This document shows positions 15,499 through 25,227 of a stretch of 64,000 nt of DNA, piece after piece; the first letter of the stretch is position 1, and the number at the start of each line of letters is the position of its first letter. A program made the position numbers and the translations under genes. Source of the stretch: Haloplanus natans DSM 17983 (lineage in GTDB: Archaea > Halobacteriota > Halobacteria > Halobacteriales > Haloferacaceae); the NCBI RefSeq assembly GCF_000427685.1, contig NZ_KE386573.1, positions 2,588,938 through 2,652,937 of the forward strand, in the 5' to 3' direction. Below the pieces are notes generated by a model. It was given only the letters and a program-made list of their open reading frames with translations, was not told the DNA's origin and ran no database searches.

Positions 15499-17148
15499 TC
15501 AAGGCAGGGGTAGTTCACACTCTAAATTATCAATCCGTTCCTCGATACTTGGATGTGCTTTTCGAATAGCGTAATTGCCGAAGAAAAGGTCAAAGTAGTT
15601 GTGAAGGCCGTCACCATTCGAGTACCCGCTTAGAGGAAGTAGACTGGTAGTTGTCTTTGGATCTCCCGGGTTCCCTCCGAACCGTTCAAGGGAAGCGATA
15701 ACAACCTCTTCGCTTACGATATCGGCAGCTCTCTTATCTGCCTGGAGTTCCCGATGCCTATAATTCACGAAACTGTAGAAGATATTTCTCCCGGTTAACG
15801 TAATCAGAGAGAGGATAGGAATATAGAAACTGAGAAAGGCCTCGCCGTTTCGGATATGAGCCTCTTCATGCGCAATTACAGCCTGAATAAGCGGTTTGTC
15901 GAGATCATTCAACGCATCCTCTGTGACAAAAATATAGTTCTTGAATCCTGTACTGATGCTGGCCGCCTGATAGCTGGAGTCTTTCGTTTTCCAGCTTCGT
16001 ATTTCGGCTTGTGGAGAACAAACATCGGACTCAGAATTTGAGTTGCGAAAAAGCCGGTATATCTTGGAGAAGTGAGCTATAGTTTGATAAAATATCCCTG
16101 CTGGAAAGTACAGGACGGGAAATATACTGGTTAGCATGGCTGCGGCAAGAAGAGGATCATGTACTAGGTTGGGCAAGATGTATCGCTGCAAGACTCGAAC
16201 CGCGGCGTACGTCAAGGTATAAAAGAGAACTGGGAAGAAACCGATAGCTAAGAACTGAGCTTTACGACTGCCTGCTGTCCTGTAATCTTCGATAAAATCG
16301 AAGTAATCATTGACCCCTTCCATTTTGATATAGATGACTAAAACCCACAAAACAAGGGCAGATGTGAGGAAAATCGCGATTCTTTGAGATAGAACGCCGA
16401 CCAAAATGTAGAGGCTCATTTGATTTTGAAGATTTATGATTATATCTGGACCAAAAGCAAAGTATCCTATCATCAGACCAGACGCAGTTACTGCAAAAAT
16501 TAATGGAGTGATCTGCCTGGGATTGCTCTGTGAGAAACTGTACTCAAATCTAAAGACAGAGAAAAATCTGTCAAATACTAATAAAATAAAGTTAAGAGCT
16601 ACAGTAACTAATAATACGGAGAAAAATAGGCCGTTTAGAGATTCATAGCCAGAACTGTTCGACATAAAGCATCCTACTAAGAGAATACTAGAAATTAGTG
16701 GAGTGAATATATACACTGTATGAAACTGTTCTAGATCTCTGAACTCACCTCTACCCGACAACAGGAGTGACTTCTGTCTTTCAGCACAGGTCACCCAGAG
16801 TAGAACCATAACTATAGACAATAATGAGAGCACCAAAGAAACCGGAGTTAGTTTAAAAGAAAATATTGTATAGCTTCCAAAGAATACAAGCGGGAGCATC
16901 CAGAGCAAGTGCCAAACAATAGATGTTGATATCTGCTCTTCGACAAGAAAATGCCCGTCACTGATTTTTATTTCAAAATCATATTTGAATCCTACCAAAC
17001 GGCCCCGAAAAGTCTGATCTATTGCGCTTAAAGAATCCCTATCTAGTTTAACGCCATGATCCTCTGCAGCAGACTCTAAAACCTCTAGAATATGCTCTCT
17101 TGAAATATCGTCCTTTACCTTCGTTCTCACTAACAGCTGGTCAAACAT
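15499..17148 (-). CDS. M48-family-like membrane metalloprotease
   Basis: 549 residues with about eight to nine membrane helices. The zinc motif HEEAH (HExxH) lies near residue 425, and a downstream glutamate motif ELQADKRA near 475 matches the third ligand of M48/HtpX peptidases (ExxxD). The N-terminal 70 residues form a soluble domain. HtpX/Ste24-type enzymes cut membrane or secreted proteins at the inner face. Here it could process surface proteins of the element or act in envelope stress. The preceding gene ends five bases upstream of its ATG, so the pair is an operon. Base composition is more AT-rich than its neighbours, suggesting a separate acquisition. Confidence 0.75.
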   Translation of the reverse strand: MFDQLLVRTKVKDDISREHILEVLESAAEDHGVKLDRDSLSAIDQTFRGRLVGFKYDFEIKISDGHFLVEEQISTSIVWHLLWMLPLVFFGSYTIFSFKLTPVSLVLSLLSIVMVLLWVTCAERQKSLLLSGRGEFRDLEQFHTVYIFTPLISSILLVGCFMSNSSGYESLNGLFFSVLLVTVALNFILLVFDRFFSVFRFEYSFSQSNPRQITPLIFAVTASGLMIGYFAFGPDIIINLQNQMSLYILVGVLSQRIAIFLTSALVLWVLVIYIKMEGVNDYFDFIEDYRTAGSRKAQFLAIGFFPVLFYTLTYAAVRVLQRYILPNLVHDPLLAAAMLTSIFPVLYFPAGIFYQTIAHFSKIYRLFRNSNSESDVCSPQAEIRSWKTKDSSYQAASISTGFKNYIFVTEDALNDLDKPLIQAVIAHEEAHIRNGEAFLSFYIPILSLITLTGRNIFYSFVNYRHRELQADKRAADIVSEEVVIASLERFGGNPGDPKTTTSLLPLSGYSNGDGLHNYFDLFFGNYAIRKAHPSIEERIDNLECELPLP

Positions 17149-17153
17149 TACCT

Positions 17154-17630
17154 CTAACTAAATCTTGGAACTCCGCTTAGATCACTATCATCAAACCGGT
17201 CACTGTATTGATTTTCCGTCAAGATATATGCCGACTTCTTATCTTCATTATTCATCCCCTTATGATACATAAAGTGCAACCAACCATCCTCAGGTAGATT
17301 AACTTTCTTCGATATCTCTGGTTGAGCCTTCGGGCTACCACGGCCTTCGTACCCATCAAATAACTTGGCAGGAATTACGCATAAGTAGCTGCTATCCCCT
17401 TTAGAGAACTTGGTAGATCCAACATATTCGTATTCTTCCTCTTCTAAGTGGTTCTTTGTAACTAACACTACTCCAGTCACAGAGTGATAGTACCAGTGCA
17501 CATCAAAACCCAACTCAAGAATACTTTCTTCTCGAAATAGACGATCGGGAATCCGGATCTGTTTACTCCCGTTATATTCCTGAACTTCAGCGATACCCGC
17601 ATGGGTCCAGAACCGGTCCGTCCCGCTCAT
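17154..17630 (-). CDS. Hypothetical protein paired with the M48-like protease
   Basis: 158 residues, soluble, with no signal peptide. The N-terminal 90 residues have an alternating beta pattern (KQIRIPDRLFREESIL, VHWYYHSVTGVVLVTKN) that recalls AbrB-like or SWIB-type small beta domains. It begins at ATG 17630, diverging from the pilin-like gene, and ends five bases before the protease ATG. Probably a regulator or partner of the protease. Low certainty. Confidence 0.55.
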   Translation of the reverse strand: MSGTDRFWTHAGIAEVQEYNGSKQIRIPDRLFREESILELGFDVHWYYHSVTGVVLVTKNHLEEEEYEYVGSTKFSKGDSSYLCVIPAKLFDGYEGRGSPKAQPEISKKVNLPEDGWLHFMYHKGMNNEDKKSAYILTENQYSDRFDDSDLSGVPRFS

Positions 17631-17787
17631 ATGTATGATCCTGAGCGGGGCCTCTTATTTAGTCCTGAATAAGAAACGTGAGATATCTTGTAGAATCTTT
17701 TATTTCAACAGACACTGTCATTACTGCCTCTTCTGCAGGATTACTGGAATATCAATCCTTCTGGGGTTCACCTACTCTACTGCAGTG

Positions 17788-18162
17788 ATGAAATCAAACC
17801 TGCACCAAGGCCTGAAATACGGGCTGAGTAAGGCCTTGCCGGCGATAATCGCACTGATACTTCTAACTGATCCTGTCGCCGCTCAAAGCGCTACCTCAGG
17901 ATGCACAATCCCGAGTTCCCTCCAACCCTTGTTTGACCTGTTGAGCACGCTGGAGACACTGGCGTTCGTCGCCGGCGTCTCCCTCGGCGTCGTCGGACTC
18001 TCCACAGCAGGCGTGATGATCGCAGGCCCGTTCGGAGAGGACTGGGTCCGCCGAGGAAAACAAATAGCGAAAAACACCGTCCTCGGCGTCATCATCCTCG
18101 CGTCCGCGAACATGGTCGTCGCCTTCCTCATCAGCCAACTCGGACCCAGCTTCTGCACCTAA
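17788..18162 (+). CDS. Pilin-like small membrane protein (VirB2/TrbC-like)
   Basis: 124 residues from ATG 17788: a signal peptide (residues about 1-30, ending PVAAQS), a short loop, then two membrane helices (about 55-80 and 95-115) with a basic loop between them (EDWVRRGKQIAKN). This is the layout of VirB2/TrbC-type pilins. It is the first gene of the plus-strand transfer operon, six bases before the VirB6-like gene. A TATA-like CTTTTATT lies near 17698. A frame open from 17635 is longer but begins in unlikely sequence. Confidence 0.65.
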   Translation: MKSNLHQGLKYGLSKALPAIIALILLTDPVAAQSATSGCTIPSSLQPLFDLLSTLETLAFVAGVSLGVVGLSTAGVMIAGPFGEDWVRRGKQIAKNTVLGVIILASANMVVAFLISQLGPSFCT

Positions 18163-18168
18163 AAGCCA

Positions 18169-19338
18169 ATGAAGAGAATACTACTCGCAGGCCTCGCAGT
18201 CATCGCCTGTATAGGCCTACTGTCAGCTCCGGCAGCAGCAAATCACCAAGAAACTACGGCGACGCCAAGTAACGGAAGCGGAGACCAAAGCGGAGAAGAC
18301 GATGAGCCGATCATCGATTTCAGCGGAGTCGTCGAGGCAATCAACGACCTGATTGAGGACTTCGAGAAGTTCACCGGCAGCTGGGACCAAACTCTGAAAG
18401 ACATCCTAATCGCCGTCCTCTTCCACCCGTTCAAACTCCTCGCCCAGCAGCTTCTGAACGCTCTCTCAACCATCCTGATGCACACGCCGGACGTCCACCC
18501 GAACCCTGCCATCGAACAAGTTCACAGCAGAGTCCTGCTCGTGACCTACCTGCTGTCAGGCCTCGGACTTACCGCGGCAGGCCTACTGTACATCACCGGG
18601 CCTCTGCTCGGAGTCTCGTACAACGAGGTTCGGATGATCATTCCGCGGCTTCTCGCCGCGTTGATCTTCTCCACCGTTTCCCTTCCGTTGCTTCAGTACG
18701 CTGTCGAACTGAGCAACGCCTTAGTCTACGCATTTTCCCCGGACCAATTGTGGATGAGTTTGACTCAGTTGGCAGGCCTGAGCACCGGCTTAGTGCTTGC
18801 TTGGGTTGTCAACGCTGCGTTGCTGCTCGTGGTCGTCGTGATGTTCATCATCAGGAACGTGTACCTGATGTTCGTTGCCGCAATCTCACCGCTGTTGGCC
18901 TTGGCCTGGAGTGTGCCGAAGGCGAAGCGGTACGCAGATTCGTTCATCGCTGGCTGGTGGACCGCACTGGCGATGGCACCCTTGGATATGCTCGTATTGA
19001 AGTTCAGCTTCGCAATGCTGCAGGGCAACGGAGCAAGCATCACTGCAAGCATCTCGAACTGGATCCTCGGTGTGGGAGCGTTCTCACTTCTAATCCTTGT
19101 CCCATACCAGCTCTACGGAGCTTCTCAAGCAGCTATCGGCCAGGCCTATGTCGTCAGTCAGGGAATCAAGAGCAGAGCGAAACAGGCCTACCGCATCCAA
19201 CAAGGCCGGGGAACGGGAGGAGAAACGGACTTCGACCTCTCAAATGATGAAGCTCGGCGTCTGAAGTCGTACAGACGGAAGAAGCGCCGGCAATCCTCTG
19301 ACAACGGCTTCCGCAGCAATTGGGGAGGTGGCGACTGA
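18169..19338 (+). CDS. VirB6/TrbL-like polytopic channel protein
   Basis: 389 residues. A signal peptide (ending APAAA-NH) precedes an acidic stretch (GDQSGEDDEPII) and six to seven membrane helices (about 80-330), ending in a basic cytoplasmic tail (SYRRKKRRQ). TrbL/VirB6 proteins form the inner-membrane DNA or protein channel of type IV secretion. The position between a pilin-like gene and a VirB4-like ATPase supports this. Its TGA overlaps the ATG of the ATPase gene. Confidence 0.7.
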   Translation: MKRILLAGLAVIACIGLLSAPAAANHQETTATPSNGSGDQSGEDDEPIIDFSGVVEAINDLIEDFEKFTGSWDQTLKDILIAVLFHPFKLLAQQLLNALSTILMHTPDVHPNPAIEQVHSRVLLVTYLLSGLGLTAAGLLYITGPLLGVSYNEVRMIIPRLLAALIFSTVSLPLLQYAVELSNALVYAFSPDQLWMSLTQLAGLSTGLVLAWVVNAALLLVVVVMFIIRNVYLMFVAAISPLLALAWSVPKAKRYADSFIAGWWTALAMAPLDMLVLKFSFAMLQGNGASITASISNWILGVGAFSLLILVPYQLYGASQAAIGQAYVVSQGIKSRAKQAYRIQQGRGTGGETDFDLSNDEARRLKSYRRKKRRQSSDNGFRSNWGGGD

Positions 19339-21848
19339 TGACTGAGAAGGTTCGGATGCCGGCGGACCTTGACCAAGTCACCTTGAAGCTGCTCGGAAAA
19401 CTGGACGCCAAAGATCTGGCAAGGCTCGGAATCCCCTCCGGGTCAGCCTTCAGTTACCTGTACCAAATCCCGAGTCCCTCCCTCACCGCATTCGCCGGCG
19501 CAGGAGCTGCAGTAGGTATCGGTGCGACCTGGGCACTCTGGAAGCCCTACGGACGCAGCCTCGACCAGAATCTGTACCAAGCCGCTCGATGGACACTGCA
19601 GAACAGAAATGGAGTTGAGACGCCGGAGATCGAGGACAACGTCCTGAAGACGGGCAGTTCCGTGGCCGCATTGATCGAAGTAGATCCCGTCAATATGGAG
19701 CTGAAATCCGGCGGCGAGAAAGCAGCACTCCACAAACTGTACCAAGAACTGCTGCAATCTGTCGACTACCCGGTCACGGTCTACAGCACCCAGCAGCCGT
19801 TCAGTTTCGCCCAGTACTTCGAGAACCTCGAAGACGGCGACGAACTCCAAGACGACTACCGAAGCCACTGCGAAGACTTAGTGGAAGACGGGAACAGCCG
19901 GACACGGCACTACCTCGAAGTTCGCGTCGACGACGGCGACCGCAGCGAACTGTCGAACCGTGTCGGAGAGATCCTGGAACACCTGACTTCGGGAGGCCTC
20001 ACCACGTACAGAGTAACCGAAGTCGACGACGTCGAAGACAGCCCCGAAATCAATCCCAGGTACATCCAACATCCCGAATCAGAGGAAAGAAGCTGTAGCA
20101 AGACACTGTACATTTCGGGCTACCCCGGAGACGTAGACTTCTCTTGGATTTCGCAGATCCTCCAAGTCGAGGGACTCATCGACGTCACTCAAACCATCTA
20201 TCCGAAGACCTCGGCAGATACTGTCTCCAAGCTGCAGAAACTGGAGAACAAGGCAGAAGCCGAGAACCAGTCCCTCGTCAGGAAAGGGTACGGCAGCAGC
20301 AGAAAACTGGAACGATTGCTCGACGACGTCGACTGGTTCCAGAACCTGCTGGCCGACCAAGAGGACCAACCTGTCAGGTACGGTTGCTACGTTACCGCCT
20401 ACGGGGAGAGCAAGAAGGAATGCGAAGCTGCGGTGAGGAAAGTAGAGAACCGGTTGAAGACCCTCGGTATCAACTACCGAGGTACTGCTCTTCGTACGGA
20501 TCAGGCCTACCAGTCAACGACGCCAGGGCTCAGAGACAAGCTGGAAGAGCGCCAACTGATGCCTGCGGGAAGCGCTGCTTCCGGCTTCCCATTCACACAG
20601 GCCTCGACCGTCGACGAGAACGGTGTCCTGTTCGGAGTCGATCAATCGACCGAGGCACCGGTTATCCTTGACCGGTTCAAGTGGAACGCGGGTCACGCAG
20701 TACTCGCTGGAGCTACTGGATCCGGGAAGAGCTTCCACTCCAAGCTATTGCTCCTTCGCTCAGCACAGGTCTACGACAACCTCGAGGTCAAGATCATCGA
20801 TCCGAAACCAGAGTACGGAGATCTGGAGGACTTCCTCGAAGAATACGCCTCAGTCACCCGGTTCGGACTTGAGGCGTCCATCCAGGATGACACTGAAGAA
20901 CTGATTCAGAGTGTGGAAGAGGCCTACAGCCAGGCTCAGGAAAGCGATGCGAAGACCATCGTCGTCATCGACGAAGCACACCGCCTGCTGCAGAATCAGG
21001 AAGGTGCTTCGGTCCTATCCACGCTGGTTCGTGAGGCTCGGTCGTCGAACACGGCAGTACAGCTGATCACGCAGACAATCAGTGACTTCTACCGGACGGA
21101 AGATGGAGAGGACATCCTGAAGAACATCCCCTGCAAGGTGCTGTTCGCACACGAAGACGCGGATGACAGGCCTGCACAGGCCTTCCAACTCTCCAACGTC
21201 GCAGAAACCCGGCTGTACAACTTGGCAAAAGGCGACCAAGACTCTACGGATTACAGCCAGGCAATCCTCAAAGTCAGCAACCAGTTCGAGTCCCGTGTCA
21301 ATGTGGAAGCCTCGGACGTTGAGGCTTCGATCATCGAACACGGAGAAATCCCCGAACAAACCAGAGAAAATACGGGCAGCATTGACCTCAGCTACAACGA
21401 GACAACCAGCGACGCCGATAATTCAAGCTTGGCTGAGAAAGCGAAGGCCTACATCAAGAATGTCCGTGAGAAGATCGAGAAGCTGTCACTGCCGAACTTC
21501 AATCTTCCAAAGCCTGGTCTACCCAGTTTCTCCCTGAGCAACAGCAGCTATCTCCGTTCCAGTAACGCTCGTAGCTGGAATAATCCCCTGCCGGACATTG
21601 AGGACGAAATCCCTTACCGCGGATACCTGAAGAAGGCCTGCTTTGCAACTGGGTTGTTCTTCGGGACGGGTCTCTTCGGTGCAATCCTTGTCAGTAGTGG
21701 ACGCGTCATCGTTGACACCCTCCAGCAGTTGGTCGGCTTCGGTTCAATGGTTCAAGGAGTACTGGAAGTAGTCTGCCCGCTGATCTTGCTGGGGGCTCTA
21801 TTCGGCCTCTCCGACCCCTACACTGCGATTCACGGGGATGATGCCTAA
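19338..21848 (+). CDS. virB4: VirB4-like type IV secretion ATPase
   Basis: 836 residues from ATG 19338, overlapping the previous stop and preceded by GGAGGTGG. Walker A GATGSGKS is at about residue 457 and Walker B TIVVIDEAH at about 540, followed by a VirB4-type Q-containing motif (TAVQLITQTISDF). The N-terminal 440 residues match the VirB4/TraC layout. Two hydrophobic segments near the N-terminus are weak, but the C-terminal 70 residues hold two clear membrane helices, unusual for VirB4. It powers pilus assembly and substrate transfer at the cytoplasmic membrane. Genes before and after are a VirB6-like channel and a TraD-like coupling protein. Confidence 0.85.
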   Translation: MTEKVRMPADLDQVTLKLLGKLDAKDLARLGIPSGSAFSYLYQIPSPSLTAFAGAGAAVGIGATWALWKPYGRSLDQNLYQAARWTLQNRNGVETPEIEDNVLKTGSSVAALIEVDPVNMELKSGGEKAALHKLYQELLQSVDYPVTVYSTQQPFSFAQYFENLEDGDELQDDYRSHCEDLVEDGNSRTRHYLEVRVDDGDRSELSNRVGEILEHLTSGGLTTYRVTEVDDVEDSPEINPRYIQHPESEERSCSKTLYISGYPGDVDFSWISQILQVEGLIDVTQTIYPKTSADTVSKLQKLENKAEAENQSLVRKGYGSSRKLERLLDDVDWFQNLLADQEDQPVRYGCYVTAYGESKKECEAAVRKVENRLKTLGINYRGTALRTDQAYQSTTPGLRDKLEERQLMPAGSAASGFPFTQASTVDENGVLFGVDQSTEAPVILDRFKWNAGHAVLAGATGSGKSFHSKLLLLRSAQVYDNLEVKIIDPKPEYGDLEDFLEEYASVTRFGLEASIQDDTEELIQSVEEAYSQAQESDAKTIVVIDEAHRLLQNQEGASVLSTLVREARSSNTAVQLITQTISDFYRTEDGEDILKNIPCKVLFAHEDADDRPAQAFQLSNVAETRLYNLAKGDQDSTDYSQAILKVSNQFESRVNVEASDVEASIIEHGEIPEQTRENTGSIDLSYNETTSDADNSSLAEKAKAYIKNVREKIEKLSLPNFNLPKPGLPSFSLSNSSYLRSSNARSWNNPLPDIEDEIPYRGYLKKACFATGLFFGTGLFGAILVSSGRVIVDTLQQLVGFGSMVQGVLEVVCPLILLGALFGLSDPYTAIHGDDA

Positions 21849-22825
21849 TGAGTCTTCGAAACCGTATCTACCAAGACCACATCACAGTCACGGAGGAGCA
21901 AGCACAGAGACTGAGCTACAGCACTGGGACGTGGTACGACATCGAGGTCAGACCTCCGAAGAACAAGGACGTCCCTACAACGCTGCGAGAGTTCGCCGCC
22001 GGAATCAGAGAACTACAGACAAAGTGGCTGAAAATTCGGAACGCCTCACCGACCATCGCGTTCGAAATCCGGAGGCATACTCCTGACAAGCTCACGTTCC
22101 AGTTCTCCACACCCACAAAGAGACTGGAGCGAAAAGTCCGGACACAGCTCTCAAATCAAGTTCCAGGAGTGGAGTTCGGAGACGGTGTCGAAGGCCTACC
22201 AGTAGGAGAAGAATCCACAGCAGGAGGAGGCTTCCTCACCGCAGGAAGACGGGACTGGTACCCATTCAGGACGGACTTCGACGAGCCACCAGTCAACTCG
22301 CTGGTCTCGACGTTCCACCGCCACGCGATGCAGAACACCAGTTTCGTCGTCCAAGTCCTGTTCAAGCCGGTTGTCGGAGAACGAGTCCAACGCTGGCTGT
22401 GGAAGAAACAGGCCTACAAACAGATCCAGTATCTGAAGAAGGAGAAAGAACAGCTCTGGGGAAGTCGCTCTCCAACGAAACGGGAGAAACGGCAGGCCGA
22501 CAGCATCGAAGCCAAGGCCGGGAACAGCAGGTTCCACACCACGATACGGTTCGCCGTCATCGGTGCAGACGAATACACTAAGAGCCGAGTCAAGGAACTC
22601 GCAGGAGCATACAACACCTACGAGAACCCGGAAACCGGCCAGTACCTCGACACCGTCACCGTTGAGGCCTTGAGAGAGCAGAGGATCTTCGACTTCCTCC
22701 AAGCAGTAGCCGACAGAAGCTACAGTGGTTGGGGCCGACGTTTCCAATCCTCACTTGACGAGCTTGCTGCATTCGTATCGCTTCCCAGCAACAGCCGCGA
22801 GAACATCCAATTCGCCCAGCCATGA
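21848..22825 (+). CDS. Transfer-module accessory protein, N-terminal half of a split HerA/TraD-type protein
   Basis: 325 residues. It overlaps the VirB4-like gene (TAATG) and the coupling ATPase gene (ATGA), so the three are translationally coupled. It is soluble with alternating alpha/beta and a Lys/Arg-rich stretch at about 195-225. No P-loop is visible. In archaeal and Gram-positive systems the N-terminal domain of TraD-type proteins can be of this type, so this may be a separately encoded partner of the coupling protein. I infer that from position and size only. Confidence 0.55.
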   Translation: MSLRNRIYQDHITVTEEQAQRLSYSTGTWYDIEVRPPKNKDVPTTLREFAAGIRELQTKWLKIRNASPTIAFEIRRHTPDKLTFQFSTPTKRLERKVRTQLSNQVPGVEFGDGVEGLPVGEESTAGGGFLTAGRRDWYPFRTDFDEPPVNSLVSTFHRHAMQNTSFVVQVLFKPVVGERVQRWLWKKQAYKQIQYLKKEKEQLWGSRSPTKREKRQADSIEAKAGNSRFHTTIRFAVIGADEYTKSRVKELAGAYNTYENPETGQYLDTVTVEALREQRIFDFLQAVADRSYSGWGRRFQSSLDELAAFVSLPSNSRENIQFAQP

Positions 22826-24744
22826 ATCCCGAAGAAGTCCAAAACCTGATCGAGAGCACCGAGAACCTGAGCACGACGTACCTCGGCAGCCGTGAAAGCG
22901 ATCTCGGCGTCGAGGAAAACATCGGCCTCAGCGACGACAAACGCCTAACACACGTCCTAAACGTCGGACCGACCGGCTACGGGAAGAGCCAGATGATGAC
23001 GCACGTCGCGTTACAGGACGCCGAGAAAGACCACGGCCTCGCCATCATCAATCCGAAAGGCGACCTGATAGACGAGTTCCTCGCCAAGCTGCCGGAAGAC
23101 CGTGAAGACGACGTCATCTACATCAATCCAGCGCATGATCCAGTGACGCCGATCAACGTCCTCGATCCCTACGTCTCCGAGGAAATGTCTGAGGCACAAA
23201 AGGAGAACCAGAAGGAGATAATCGTCTCCGACCTCATCGACCTCTTCAAACGCCAGTCAGAGAACTGGGGCGACCAGTTCGGCCGCGTTCTCGAAACCCT
23301 GCTCCGGGCACACCTCGACCTCAACATCAAGAAAGACGCCGGAAACTCTCTGCTCGATGTCTTCCGCTGCGTCGTCAACCAAGACAGCCTCACAGAACTC
23401 ATCGACCAGACGGAGGACGAAATCATCCGAGAACAACTGGTCCGAGTCAAAGAAGACATGACCAGCTACGAGATGGAGCCCTTGCAGCGACGGCTGAACG
23501 ACTTCGTGATGAACCCGACCATCCGCAGGGTTATCGGCCCCGAAGAATCCGGAGTCGACTTCCGCGAAGCCGTGAACAACGGGAAGATCGTCCTGGTCGA
23601 TATCCAGAAGGGTGAGGTCGGGGATACTGTCTCGCAGTTGGTCGGCAGCATCGTGATAACGAAGATCTGGGCAGCTGCTCAGAGCCGTGTCACACAGCCC
23701 GTAGAGGAGAGGACGCCATTCCTTCTCTACGTCGACGAGCTGCAGAACTTCGGCGGTGAAGGAAGCAACTTCACGAAAATCCTCTCCGAAGCCCGTGAAT
23801 ACCGTCTCGGCTGCTGGCTCGCCACGCAGTATCTCCATCAACTGGCTACAGATATGAGGCGTGCAGTCACCAACAACTGCCGTACCAAGATCGCCTTCAA
23901 TCCGTCTGGTAGCGAGGACGAAACTCGGATAGCGGGGATGTTCCAAGATCTCTCGAAACAACGCCTGAAGAGCCTGGGTAAGTACCGTGCTGCGGTGCAG
24001 AAACCAAGCGAGAGAAGTCATAACTCCGCTACCTTGTTCGACACCTATCCACCGTGGGAAGGAGATTACAGCGACGTCGACAACCTCAAAGAACAGGGAA
24101 CGGTCGCCACATCTCAGGGAACTTCTCAGACGAAGGCTTCGCAGAGTCTCGGGAAGGGCAACAACGCGGGAGGAAACAAGCACCGCGAGCTCCTCGCCCA
24201 GGCGAAGAAGCAGTTGGAAGCTCGTGGTTTCCAGGTCAACCTGCTGTACCAGGATACTGGAGATGACAAGCCGGACGGCCACGTCCACCTACCGGACGGA
24301 GATATCGCACACCTCGAAGCAGAACACTCGACTCTGGCCCGCCCGGTCAAGGTCCTCCGCAACCTGAAAAGGGCTGTTGAAGACGACCGTGAGGTATTCT
24401 ACGTCGTCGAGGAAGGAAAGGCTGCCAAGCTACAGAACATCGTCGACGATCCGAAGAACCGCCGTGGAACTGAATACGAGGATACCGAAGGCAGCTACAG
24501 CTACTACACCGATGAGGACGGTGAGGCATTCACCGAGTTCGAAGATCTCGAAGACGCTGAGTACCGTGTGATCGAAGTCATCGAAGGCGAACTTGAAGTC
24601 CACGACGAGAAAGTTGAGCCGGAGTGCCCGGCACTTGGAGAGAACACTGAGGAAGAGCTGGAGTCATTCTGCCTGCATCGTGAGGAAGACGGGTTCTGTA
24701 CTGAGCTTGAACAGCAGTGTGTCCTGCTCGAAGAAGGAGAATGA
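22822..24744 (+). CDS. VirD4/TraD-like coupling ATPase with nuclease-like C-terminal module
   Basis: 640 residues. Walker A GPTGYGKS is at 49-56, Walker B PFLLYVDELQNF at about 298-310, and ATQYL follows, as in type IV coupling proteins. The main ATPase fold ends near residue 420. After a Gln/Gly/Ser linker comes a module at about 455-540 (KPDGHVHLPDG...HLEAE) matching the D...E-x-E/K core of PD-(D/E)XK-fold proteins. The last 60 residues are very acidic with several Cys (EPECP, ESFCLH, EQQCV). It should pump DNA into the secretion channel. The ATG overlaps the stop of the accessory protein gene. Confidence 0.8.
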   Translation: MNPEEVQNLIESTENLSTTYLGSRESDLGVEENIGLSDDKRLTHVLNVGPTGYGKSQMMTHVALQDAEKDHGLAIINPKGDLIDEFLAKLPEDREDDVIYINPAHDPVTPINVLDPYVSEEMSEAQKENQKEIIVSDLIDLFKRQSENWGDQFGRVLETLLRAHLDLNIKKDAGNSLLDVFRCVVNQDSLTELIDQTEDEIIREQLVRVKEDMTSYEMEPLQRRLNDFVMNPTIRRVIGPEESGVDFREAVNNGKIVLVDIQKGEVGDTVSQLVGSIVITKIWAAAQSRVTQPVEERTPFLLYVDELQNFGGEGSNFTKILSEAREYRLGCWLATQYLHQLATDMRRAVTNNCRTKIAFNPSGSEDETRIAGMFQDLSKQRLKSLGKYRAAVQKPSERSHNSATLFDTYPPWEGDYSDVDNLKEQGTVATSQGTSQTKASQSLGKGNNAGGNKHRELLAQAKKQLEARGFQVNLLYQDTGDDKPDGHVHLPDGDIAHLEAEHSTLARPVKVLRNLKRAVEDDREVFYVVEEGKAAKLQNIVDDPKNRRGTEYEDTEGSYSYYTDEDGEAFTEFEDLEDAEYRVIEVIEGELEVHDEKVEPECPALGENTEEELESFCLHREEDGFCTELEQQCVLLEEGE

Positions 24745-25154
24745 GTGAAGAGTTCCAGGAGATCCGGGACAAGGATCACGTCGTCCTCAGTCATATCGAG
24801 GAGGGCCGTGACGATGTCCAGAAGATCACCGAGGAAACTACACTGGAGAACCATCACGTCTCTTACAGCTTCGAGAAGCTGGAAGATCTCGGCCTGCTCA
24901 CTGTAGAGAAGCCAGACAAGATGGTTGAGAGGGTGGTCGCCGGCCAGAAACGGGTGTTCCAGCATCCGAAGCAAGCCGAACTAACCGAGAAAGGCCTGCA
25001 GTACTTGGAGGAATCTCAGTCAGAGAACGTGACTGAGTACGAGGACGTGAGTCACGGAGAGCTCGTTGAGAGGGTTGGAGATTTGGAGGACCAGGTAGAT
25101 CAGTTGAAAGAATCGTTCAGACTATTTAAGAAGCAGATCCAGCAAAAACTGTAG
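24741..25154 (+). CDS. Winged-helix protein with C-terminal coiled coil
   Basis: 137 residues from ATG 24741, overlapping the coupling ATPase stop. Residues about 8-80 form a winged helix (SHIEEGRDDVQKITEET...FEKLEDLGLLTVEK), and residues about 105-137 form a coiled coil (VGDLEDQVDQLKES). It is last in the transfer operon and probably controls it or acts as a DNA-binding accessory factor. Confidence 0.65.
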   Translation: MSEEFQEIRDKDHVVLSHIEEGRDDVQKITEETTLENHHVSYSFEKLEDLGLLTVEKPDKMVERVVAGQKRVFQHPKQAELTEKGLQYLEESQSENVTEYEDVSHGELVERVGDLEDQVDQLKESFRLFKKQIQQKL

Positions 25155-25227
25155 GCCATGTTTACTAATCCACCAGCGTTTCTCACCTGAACAATCTTTA
25201 TACGTCTGATATCTGAAATCGCTATAC

